A stretch of 64,000 bases of DNA from a methanotrophic endosymbiont of Bathymodiolus puteoserpentis (Logatchev). GTDB taxonomy: Bacteria; Pseudomonadota; Gammaproteobacteria; Methylococcales; Methylomonadaceae. Position numbers and translations under genes: made by a program. Under the pieces are notes generated by a model. That model was not told the DNA's origin and did no database searches. It worked only from the letters and a program-made list of their open reading frames with translations. Below are positions 31,289-42,178 of the stretch, one piece after another. The stretch lies in NCBI RefSeq assembly GCF_900128525.1, contig NZ_FQTQ01000064.1:46284-110283 (forward strand), given 5' to 3'. The first letter of the stretch is position 1, and every line of letters begins with the position of its first letter.

Positions 31289-32329
31289 GTGAAGCAAATA
31301 AAAGCGGTTTCGTTAATTTCTGGCGGTCTGGATTCTATGTTGGCAACTAAAGCCATAATGGAGCAAGGCATACATGTGGAAGGCATTAATTTTTTTACTG
31401 GTTTTTGTGTGGAAGGCCATACCCATGCCATTAGACAAAAAGATAAAGATAAGCCAAAGCGTAATAATTCTTTGTGGGTGGCTGAAACCTTAGGTATTAA
31501 GTTACATATTATTGACATCATTGAAGAGTATAAAGATGTTTTAATTAACCCTAAGCATGGCTATGGTGCAAATATGAACCCATGCCTAGACTGTAAGGTT
31601 TTTATGGTAAAAAAAGCTAAGCAGTGGATGGAAGAAAATGATTTTGATTTTATTATTACTGGTGAAGTGATGGGGCAGCGGCCCATGTCGCAGCGCCGTG
31701 AAACTATGCCTATTATTTCTGCAGAATCAGGTGCAGATGACCGCTTAGTGCGACCTTTATGTGGTCAGAATTTGCCGGCAACTCTGCCAGAGCGTGAGGG
31801 TTGGATTCAACGTGAGCAATTATTTGGTTTTAGTGGTCGAGGGCGTAAGCCACAAATGGCATTAGCAGAGCAGTATGGTTTAAGCGATTACTCACAACCG
31901 GCAGGTGGTTGTTGCTTTTTAACGGATGAAAGTTATTCTGCTAAGTTAGTGGATTTATGGAAGGCGCGCGGCACTAAAGATTATGAGTTGGATGATGTTA
32001 TGTTGTTAAAGGTTGGGCGGCATATACGCCCGAACCAGAATTTTAAAGTGATCGTTGCACGTGAGGATGGGGAAGGACGCTTTTTGCAAGGCTATAAAAA
32101 TAATTATATTAATATGAACTGCGCTAGTCATAGAGGCCCTTTAGCGCTAATTGATGGCGACCCAAGTGCGGAAGATTTATATTTGGCCGCACAAATTGTG
32201 GCTCGCTATGGTCAGGGAAGGGATGCTGAGCAAGTGGATGTTTTGGTAAGAGATTTAGCGGGCAATGAATCAACTTTAGAAGTTAAGCCATTGGCTAAAG
32301 ATAAGTTACCTAAAGAGTGGTTTGTATGA
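31289..32329 (+). CDS. PP-loop ATPase (MnmA/ThiI-like) fused to a DUF814/NFACT-R-like C-terminal domain
   Basis: 346 residues from GTG 31289. The N-terminal half is a PP-loop adenylation domain: AVSLISGGLDSMLATKAIM (SGGxDS at 12-17). A CxxC pair follows in NMNPCLDCKVFMVKKA, then the FDFIITGEVMGQRPMSQRR segment. The family-specific PAGGCCFLTDESYS carries adjacent cysteines. The C-terminal quarter (VMLLKVGRHIRPNQNFKVIV) matches DUF814/NFACT-R. Such proteins are commonly labelled as tRNA thiouridylases or methyltransferases, but the true reaction is not established; sulfur transfer to an RNA is the natural guess from the PP-loop, the cysteines and the adjoining TusA-like gene, which it overlaps by 4 bases. 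Confidence 0.8.
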   Translation: MKQIKAVSLISGGLDSMLATKAIMEQGIHVEGINFFTGFCVEGHTHAIRQKDKDKPKRNNSLWVAETLGIKLHIIDIIEEYKDVLINPKHGYGANMNPCLDCKVFMVKKAKQWMEENDFDFIITGEVMGQRPMSQRRETMPIISAESGADDRLVRPLCGQNLPATLPEREGWIQREQLFGFSGRGRKPQMALAEQYGLSDYSQPAGGCCFLTDESYSAKLVDLWKARGTKDYELDDVMLLKVGRHIRPNQNFKVIVAREDGEGRFLQGYKNNYINMNCASHRGPLALIDGDPSAEDLYLAAQIVARYGQGRDAEQVDVLVRDLAGNESTLEVKPLAKDKLPKEWFV

Positions 32330-32553
32330 GTCGGTATGAATTAGATGCGCGTCGCTTGTTGTGTCCTATGCCGGTGATTCGTACCCAAGATAGAGTGAAG
32401 CAATTACAGATAGGCGATGTACTAAGCGTGACCTGTACGGATCCTGGGGTGATGCAGGATATTCCTGCTTGGTGTCGAATTAATGGACATAAAGTGCTAG
32501 AAACTCAAGCTGATGATTATCAATATATTATTATGTTAGAGGTAGGTGAGTAA
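32326..32553 (+). CDS. TusA-like sulfurtransferase (SirA/YeeD fold)
   Basis: 75 residues from ATG 32326, overlapping the PP-loop gene in an ATGA arrangement; an upstream GTG at 32317 is less likely. It has the TusA signature ELDARRLLCPMPVIRTQDRV with the persulfide-carrying cysteine in CPMP, and DPGVMQDIPAWCRINGHKVL with a second cysteine. TusA proteins pass sulfane sulfur between enzymes, classically to the tRNA thiolation system. Because it is coupled to a PP-loop protein it probably feeds sulfur to that partner. It overlaps the next gene by one base (TAATG), giving a tight three-gene unit. It may not be the orthologue of E. coli tusA, so no symbol. Confidence 0.86.
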   Translation: MSRYELDARRLLCPMPVIRTQDRVKQLQIGDVLSVTCTDPGVMQDIPAWCRINGHKVLETQADDYQYIIMLEVGE

Positions 32554-33698
32554 TGGCTGAAACTTATGATGCGCAACAAATTGCTAAGTCAAAAAATAGA
32601 GCCACGATAGTTGGTGCGCTTGTTAATGTTTTTTTGACCATCATAAAAATTGGCTTTGGTATAGTCGGTCAGTCGGCCGCATTAATTGCTGACGGCGTGC
32701 ATTCTTTATCTGATTTAGCCAGTGACATGCTGGTTTTAATTGCGGTTAAGTTAGGTGCACGCGAGGCGGATCATGATCATCCCTATGGGCATCGTCGTTT
32801 TGAAACGATAGCAACGGTTGTTTTAGGTTTGGGTTTGATTGCTATTGCGGCTGGAATTGTTTGGGATATATTTGAGCGAATGCAAAATCCAGAGCGAATG
32901 TTAATCCCTCAGGCTAGTGCTTTGGGTATTGCTGCAATTTCAATTTTAGCGAATGAGTGGCTGTATCAATATACTAAACGTGTTGCGATGGTAACCCGCT
33001 CAAAATTACTCATGGCGAATGCTTGGCATCACCGTAGTGATGCTATTTCATCAATTGTTGTACTAATCGGCGTGGCCGGCTCTTTGTTGGGCTATGTGTG
33101 GGCGGATGCGGTGGCGGCTGTTTTGGTGGCTATTATGGTTGCCAAGATTGGTACTAACCTAGTTTCAGATAGTATTAAAGAATTAGTGGATACAGGCTTG
33201 CCAGAAGGTTTGGTTGAGGATATTCGCTCTGAAATTATTGCTATTAATGGTGTCAAGGATATACATTTGCTACGCACTCGATTAATGGGTGAAGATGCTT
33301 TGGTTGATGCGCATATTGTTGTTGATTCACGAATTACAGTCTCGGAAGGGCATATGATTGCCGATGTAGTAAGAGATGTTTTGATTGAGGAGTTTGATGA
33401 TGTGCAAGATGTTTTGGTGCATGTGGACCCTGAAAGTGAGGAAAATGAGCAGGTTTTTGCAAATAAATTGCTACGCCAAGATATCGATAATTATTTAAAA
33501 GAGTATTTAGCGGAAAACTACCCGTTGATTGATAGTTTTAGGATTCATTATTTAAAGGGTAAAGTTGAGCTTGAGGTAGTTTTGCCGCATACGATGTTCA
33601 GCTTATCGCAGCAAGTGGAAACTATTAAGAAGCGGTGTCAGATTTTGGCGCAAGATGTAGATAAAATTAGCAGTGTTGTTGTGTTTTTTAAGGCGTAG
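32553..33698 (+). CDS. Cation diffusion facilitator (CDF) family metal efflux protein, long C-terminus
   Basis: 381 residues. About five to six membrane segments (residues about 15-200) carry the metal site residues: SAALIADGVHSLSDLASDM, DHDHPYGHRRFETIATV and NAWHHRSDAISSIVV (HxxxD). A cytoplasmic dimerisation domain follows, about 205-290 (IRSEIIAINGVKDIHLLRTR, VLVHVDPE). The extra segment from about 292 to 381 resembles a second small alpha/beta domain, beyond the usual roughly 300-residue length. It exports zinc, iron or similar divalent ions in exchange for protons; the metal cannot be read. Coupled to the TusA-like gene by a one-base overlap. Confidence 0.9.
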   Translation: MAETYDAQQIAKSKNRATIVGALVNVFLTIIKIGFGIVGQSAALIADGVHSLSDLASDMLVLIAVKLGAREADHDHPYGHRRFETIATVVLGLGLIAIAAGIVWDIFERMQNPERMLIPQASALGIAAISILANEWLYQYTKRVAMVTRSKLLMANAWHHRSDAISSIVVLIGVAGSLLGYVWADAVAAVLVAIMVAKIGTNLVSDSIKELVDTGLPEGLVEDIRSEIIAINGVKDIHLLRTRLMGEDALVDAHIVVDSRITVSEGHMIADVVRDVLIEEFDDVQDVLVHVDPESEENEQVFANKLLRQDIDNYLKEYLAENYPLIDSFRIHYLKGKVELEVVLPHTMFSLSQQVETIKKRCQILAQDVDKISSVVVFFKA

Positions 33699-33735
33699 CA
33701 GATCATATTAAAGCAAATTGATAGGTGAGAAAAGT

Positions 33736-34950
33736 ATGGCGGTTGGTAAGGTGAATTTTCCGCAAATGTATGCGGTGCCAGGAATTAAGTTGGGTACGAC
33801 TTGTGCGGGTATTAAGCAAGCAGTGCACGATGATTTGCTGTTAATAAAAATGGCAGAAGGTGCGACTTGCGCTGCTGTTTTTACTCAAAATGCTTTTTGT
33901 GCTGCACCTGTTGTTGTTGCGCGCGCGCATTTACAAAAAAAAACTCGATGGCTGCTGGTTAATTCTGGCAATGCTAATGCCGGAACGGGGCAGCAAGGAA
34001 TGTTTGATGCTCAAGCTAGTTGTGCTGCTGTTGCCAAGTTGAATGGTGTGACTGCGGAACAAGTATTGCCTTTTTCAACAGGCGTTATTGGTCAGCTGTT
34101 ACCTATTGTAAAAATTGTTGAGGCGCTTCCAGGCGCGCAAGAAAATTTAACTGAAGATAATTGGAGTAAAGCAGCACAGGCTATTATGACAACGGATACG
34201 TTTGCTAAAGGGTATTCCAAAGTGGTTGAAATAAATGGCCAGAAAATCACCATAACGGGGATATCAAAAGGGGCTGGAATGATTCAGCCTAATATGGCCA
34301 CGATGCTCGGTTTTATTGCTACAGATGCGAAGGTTTCACGGGGGGCATTACAAGAATGTCTGGCTAGTGCTGTTGAGCAATCCTTTAATAGAATAACAGT
34401 TGATGGGGATACTTCAACTAATGATGCCTGCGTGTTGATAGCGAGCGGTCAATCCACACTGCCTGAAATTATTACAGGTAGTGATGCAATGGTCGCTTTT
34501 CAAGCAGCTATTGACGAGGCTTGCATGCATTTGGCGGAATTAATTATCAGAGATGGTGAGGGTGCAACTAAGCTGATCAAAATTAATGTGCAACAAGCAG
34601 GAAATGAGGCGGAAGCAGTGCAAGTTGCTAAAACTATTGCTCATTCGCCGCTAGTTAAGACAGCCTTTTTTGCCAGCGACCCAAATTGGGGGCGTATTTT
34701 GGCCGCTGTTGGGCGTGCGGGGGTAGAGTGTCTAGATGTGGAGCGCATAAAAATTTATCTTGGTGATGTGTGTATCGTCGAAAATGGTGGCTGTGCTGCA
34801 GCATATACGGAAGAGGCGGGGCAGGAGGTTATGAATCAGGAAGAGATTACAGTTACTGTGGTGTTAGGGCGCGGTAAGTCGGAGCAGAGAGTACTGACAT
34901 GTGATTTTTCCTATGATTATGTACGTATTAATGCAGAATATAGAACCTAA
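33736..34950 (+). CDS. argJ: Bifunctional glutamate N-acetyltransferase/amino-acid acetyltransferase (ornithine acetyltransferase)
   Basis: 404 residues from ATG 33736, which has AGGTGA upstream; a TTG at 33718 is not needed. ArgJ is made as a proprotein that cuts itself before a threonine to give two chains; here the nucleophile is T189 in MIQPNMATMLGFIATDAKV (residue numbers from ATG 33736). Other signatures are NSGNANAGTGQQGMFDA and FASDPNWGRILAAVGRAG. It recycles acetyl groups from N-acetylornithine to glutamate in arginine synthesis. The 3' end overlaps the MutT-like gene. Confidence 0.95.
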   Translation: MAVGKVNFPQMYAVPGIKLGTTCAGIKQAVHDDLLLIKMAEGATCAAVFTQNAFCAAPVVVARAHLQKKTRWLLVNSGNANAGTGQQGMFDAQASCAAVAKLNGVTAEQVLPFSTGVIGQLLPIVKIVEALPGAQENLTEDNWSKAAQAIMTTDTFAKGYSKVVEINGQKITITGISKGAGMIQPNMATMLGFIATDAKVSRGALQECLASAVEQSFNRITVDGDTSTNDACVLIASGQSTLPEIITGSDAMVAFQAAIDEACMHLAELIIRDGEGATKLIKINVQQAGNEAEAVQVAKTIAHSPLVKTAFFASDPNWGRILAAVGRAGVECLDVERIKIYLGDVCIVENGGCAAAYTEEAGQEVMNQEEITVTVVLGRGKSEQRVLTCDFSYDYVRINAEYRT

Positions 34951-35905
34951 GGGTGGTGCGATTCGGGTTAATGTCGCTGTTGGCATAATTCAAGATGCTC
35001 AGAGTCGAATTCTTATTGCGCGGCGCAAGGCAGATGCTCATTTGGCTGGTTTGTGGGAGTTTCCTGGAGGGAAACTTGAGGTCGGCGAGAGTGCGGTCGA
35101 GGCTTTGAGTCGAGAGTTATTTGAAGAATTAAATATAAAGCCAATAAGCACATCCCCATTAATAGAGTTAAATTTTGATTATCAGGAAGTTAGTGTGCGC
35201 CTGCATGTTTATGAAGTAAGTCGTTTTTCTGGTGAGGTTATTGCTCAGGAAAGGCAGGATTTTAAGTGGATTAATGAAGGCGAGCTTGATCAATATAGAT
35301 TTCCGGAGGCTAATAAAGCTATATTGTCAGCTATTAAACTGGGGCGGCAGTATGCCATTATAGGTAGCGATAATATCAAGCAAGATTTGCATGATATATC
35401 AGCGCAAGGCGTTGATTTGGTACAGATAAGGGCAAAGCATTTAAATCGACAGGATGCTAAGAATTTAATGAACACAGTAAAATCTGAGTGCGCTGTGCTG
35501 CGATTGAAGTACTTATTAAATTCACAGATTATGGGTGCACAAACAAGTGGTGTAGGACTGCATTTAACGTCATCAGATATGATGATATTAAAGCGTAGGC
35601 CTGAGGGCAAAAGGGTTGTTGCGGCATCTTGCCATAATTTACAGGAGTTGCGTCAAGCGGAACGATTGGGTTTAGATTTTGTTGTTTTGTCGCCAGTCAA
35701 TAAAACAGTTTCACACTCTGAAGCAAATCCTTTGGGGTGGCAGCAATTTTCGCAATGGGTTGCGCAAATTAATCTGCCAGTATTTGCCTTGGGAGGCGTT
35801 GATAAACAAGATTATGATCTTGCACTGTCGTGTGGAGCGCAGGGAATAGCAGGGATAAGTCTGTTTAAAGTGAATAAATACAAAATAAATAAAATAAAGC
35901 CTTGA
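34931..35905 (+). CDS. mutT: Nudix hydrolase MutT fused to a degenerate ThiE-like domain
   Basis: 324 residues from ATG 34931; in-frame ATGs at 34901, 34913 and 34919 are also possible, and all lie inside the argJ tail. N-terminal Nudix domain, about 8-140: ILIARRKADAHLAGLWEFPG and the Nudix box GKLEVGESAVEALSRELFEE, consistent with 8-oxo-dGTP cleanup. The C-terminal half, about 150-320, is ThiE-like (LVQIRAKHLNRQDAKNLMNT, VASCHNLQELRQAERLGLDF, FALGGVDKQDYDLALSCGAQ). Its equivalent of the NDR and HLGQxD active-site segments reads NSQIMGAQ and HLTSSD, so thiamine-phosphate synthesis is doubtful. The fusion is a recurrent proteobacterial type. Confidence 0.88.
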   Translation: MQNIEPKGGAIRVNVAVGIIQDAQSRILIARRKADAHLAGLWEFPGGKLEVGESAVEALSRELFEELNIKPISTSPLIELNFDYQEVSVRLHVYEVSRFSGEVIAQERQDFKWINEGELDQYRFPEANKAILSAIKLGRQYAIIGSDNIKQDLHDISAQGVDLVQIRAKHLNRQDAKNLMNTVKSECAVLRLKYLLNSQIMGAQTSGVGLHLTSSDMMILKRRPEGKRVVAASCHNLQELRQAERLGLDFVVLSPVNKTVSHSEANPLGWQQFSQWVAQINLPVFALGGVDKQDYDLALSCGAQGIAGISLFKVNKYKINKIKP

Positions 35906-35929
35906 CCTATCCGGCTAAAACGGTAGAAT
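35902..35929 (+). promoter_or_regulatory. rRNA operon promoter P1
   Basis: -35 TTGACC (35902-35907), 16-base spacer, -10 TAGAAT (35924-35929), followed by a GC-rich discriminator GGCCAGC. It overlaps the last codons of the upstream MutT-like gene. An 8-base-pair hairpin (GCTCTTCA at 35935-35942, TGAAGAGC at 35955-35962) would form at the very 5' end of its transcript. Confidence 0.75.
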
Positions 35930-36055
35930 GGCCAGCTCTTCAACGCTCCGGTGCTGAAGAGCGAGGCGGGTTACTAAGTTGGCCGATTTTATAATGGCTT
36001 GTCTTATGGTTTAAGATAATTTAACCGCCTTAGTTTTAGAATTAAAATAAAAGAC

Positions 36056-36083
36056 TTGACCGTTTATTTTTGCTGGTTATAAT
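36056..36083 (+). promoter_or_regulatory. rRNA operon promoter P2
   Basis: -35 TTGACC (36056-36061), 16-base spacer, perfect -10 TATAAT (36078-36083), GC-rich discriminator GGTCGGC. Sixteen-base spacing and a GC-rich discriminator are hallmarks of rRNA promoters under stringent (ppGpp/DksA) and growth-rate control. Confidence 0.85.
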
Positions 36084-36219
36084 GGTCGGCTACTTAACGG
36101 ATTTACGGTTGAGGGTGGGCTCTTCGGGGTTCAGTTAGTGTTTGTTTTAAAGTCGTTTGTTGTTCAGGTTTGGCTTTGATTGATTGTTGCCTGCCTTGAA
36201 AACTTCCTAAAAATAAAGA

Positions 36220-36247
36220 TTGACACAATGAGTTGGCTCTGTATAAT
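36220..36247 (+). promoter_or_regulatory. rRNA operon promoter P3 (consensus)
   Basis: -35 TTGACA (36220-36225), 16-base spacer, -10 TATAAT (36242-36247), both hexamers perfect, discriminator GGTCGGA. It is the nearest promoter to 16S, about 210 bases before the mature 5' end, and probably the strongest of the three. Confidence 0.9.
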
Positions 36248-36285
36248 GGTCGGACTCAACAGGGCGGAATGATTGATTCCCTCCT

Positions 36286-36298
36286 TGCTCTTTAAAAA
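36286..36298 (+). promoter_or_regulatory. boxA antitermination site in the rRNA leader
   Basis: TGCTCTTTAAAAA matches the E. coli rrn boxA (TGCTCTTTAACAA) with one change. It recruits NusB/NusE to keep polymerase elongating through the untranslated operon. A second copy of the core is found before 23S at 38636-38647. Confidence 0.85.
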
Positions 36299-36301
36299 CT
36301 T

Positions 36302-36331
36302 AATCGAAATAATTTGTTGTGGGTACTTGTA
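36302..36331 (+). other. 5' arm of the 16S precursor processing stem
   Basis: AATCGAAATAATTTGTTGTG and the following bases to 36331 are complementary, over about 30 positions with three mismatches or G-U pairs, to 38019-38048 just after 16S. The long duplex is the expected RNase III substrate that frees pre-16S. Confidence 0.85.
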
Positions 36332-36461
36332 GAGATTATTGTGCATGATATAAATAATCGATATAAGAATCTATCATGTTAATCTTCGGATTAACAAACG
36401 TAAATTCTGACAATCGAAACAAAGATTGGTGGCACATCTGATGATGTCACAAAATGATTTA

Positions 36462-38000
<1,539 letters not shown>

Positions 38001-38018
38001 CAAAGCATGTCAATGCTG

Positions 38019-38048
38019 TGCAAGTATCCACAACAAATTATTTTGATT
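38019..38048 (+). other. 3' arm of the 16S precursor processing stem
   Basis: Pairs with 36302-36331. The arm includes CCACAACAAATTATTTTGAT. It lies between the end of 16S and tRNA-Ile. Confidence 0.85.
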
Positions 38049-38078
38049 AGAAAAACATCGAGTCTGATCCTATTTATG

Positions 38079-38155
<77 letters not shown>

Positions 38156-38371
38156 AATTTTGCGTTACTCTTCGTTAAAATTCAACTCATGTGCTTATCG
38201 CACACTTCATTGAATTTTTCCTTGATTAACACAAAATTCTAGCTAGATATATAAAGAGGGAAAACAAGGAAAGAAAGAATAAAATAGATTTTATTTTTAT
38301 TTCTGGAATAACGTGTTTCTCAATAGCTAGCTAGACTTAACAGGGGACGTAAAAGCCCGCAAACCAGTTAT
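38156..38371 (+). other. Spacer between tRNA-Ile and tRNA-Ala
   Basis: 216 bases, much longer than the usual few tens of bases in E. coli. It contains a hairpin: AAAATTCAA (about 38177-38185) with TTGAATTTT (about 38210-38218), enclosing GTGC/GCAC. No gene. It must be removed during tRNA processing. Confidence 0.6.
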
Positions 38372-38447
38372 GGGGCCATAGCTCAGCTGGGAGAGCGCCT
38401 GCCTTGCACGCAGGAGGTCAGGAGTTCGATCCTCCTTGGCTCCACCA
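38372..38447 (+). tRNA. tRNA-Ala (anticodon TGC)
   Basis: 76 bases with CCA encoded. Acceptor GGGGCCA pairs with TGGCTCC (one G-U); anticodon loop CTTGCAC (TGC); T-arm GAGTTCGATCCTC; D-arm AGCTCAGCTGGGAGAGC. Second tRNA of the ribosomal spacer. Confidence 0.98.
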
Positions 38448-38822
38448 TACTTGATGTAGAAAAGAAAAAAGTAAAAATAAGAAAAGCAAGAAAATAAGAA
38501 AGCACAAAACAAGTACAAAACAAGTAAAAAACAAAAGCGAGAAAAATTAATTCTATAAATTTTGTTCAAGACTTTAATGATTCATTATTAAAGTTAAAAA
38601 ACAGAACTTATAGCATTAGTGATTTTAACTAATAAGCTCTTTAAAAATTTGGAAATCTGTAAAGTCAACAAACACCGAAAACGCGTTTGTTGATAGTAAA
38701 AAACGAGTTAACGTAACAAATGTCACACGCAAGTGTCACAAATGAAACGAAAATGAGTTCTCAAGCAGAAAAAAGCGAAAATGTCAGCGAAACCATAAAC
38801 TCAAGACGTATTTGGGTTATAT
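38448..38822 (+). other. Spacer between tRNA-Ala and 23S rRNA, with boxA and 23S processing arms
   Basis: 375 bases. A boxA core GCTCTTTAAAAA (38636-38647) helps antitermination into 23S. TTTGGAAATCTGT (38648-38660) is perfectly complementary to 41838-41850 after 23S. Bases 38800-38829 (TCAAGACGTATTTGGGTTAT and on into the first 23S bases) pair with about 41711-41741, the RNase III stem. No protein-coding gene. Confidence 0.8.
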
Positions 38823-41719
<2,897 letters not shown>

Positions 41720-41952
41720 ATAACACCAAATGCGTTTCAAGTGTTGAGAAAATCAACACAAGAAAGGTCGTGTTATGTGAAGCTAACAATCGCTTTCACT
41801 GCGAGAGAACGAAACAAAGAAAGAGACTCGAAACACAACAGATTTCCAAACCTTTAGACAACAGGCCTAAAGCCGAACCCTAAAGGAGAGACGATTGATA
41901 CCAAGACGAATCCAGCGAAAGCAAGAGGAAGAAAGTAACAATCAAACCAGTT
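41720..41952 (+). other. 23S-5S spacer
   Basis: 233 bases with no tRNA or protein gene. It carries the 3' arm of the 23S processing stem (to about 41741) and ACAGATTTCCAAA (41838-41850), complementary to 38648-38660. Confidence 0.6.
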
Positions 41953-42070
41953 TGCTTGGTGACCATAGCGAGCGTGAACCACCCGATCCCATCTCGAACT
42001 CGGAAGTGAAACCGTTTAGTGCCGATGATAGTGTGGATTTATCCATGCGAAAGTAGGGAATTGCCAAGCT
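41953..42070 (+). rRNA. rrf: 5S ribosomal RNA
   Basis: About 118 bases. Terminal helix TGCTTGG...CCAAGCT; conserved loops CACCCGATCCCATCTCGAAC, CGGAAGTGAAACCG and GCGAAAGTAGGGAA. It closes the rrn operon; a terminator follows at once. Exact ends are inferred from the terminal helix. Confidence 0.96.
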
Positions 42071-42078
42071 CATATTCT

Positions 42079-42113
42079 AAAACCCAATCTAGTCATAGGT
42101 TGGGTTTTTTTTT
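42079..42113 (+). terminator. Rho-independent terminator of the rRNA operon
   Basis: AAAACCCAATCT (42079-42090), loop AGTCAT, AGGTTGGGTTTT then T-run (42097-42113); about ten pairs with one G-T. It begins about 9 bases after 5S. Confidence 0.93.
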
Positions 42114-42178
42114 ACTTTTTATTTTGCTAGGAAAGGTAAAATGTCTAAATATCTTCTTAACTTATTAATAGGTAGCTC

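Noticed and set aside
38327..38569. An 80-residue frame on the minus strand across tRNA-Ala and the rRNA spacer
   Set aside because: It is antisense to the tRNA; the EDRTPDLLRARQALSQLSYGP-like wording is a known spurious protein from the complement of tRNA genes.
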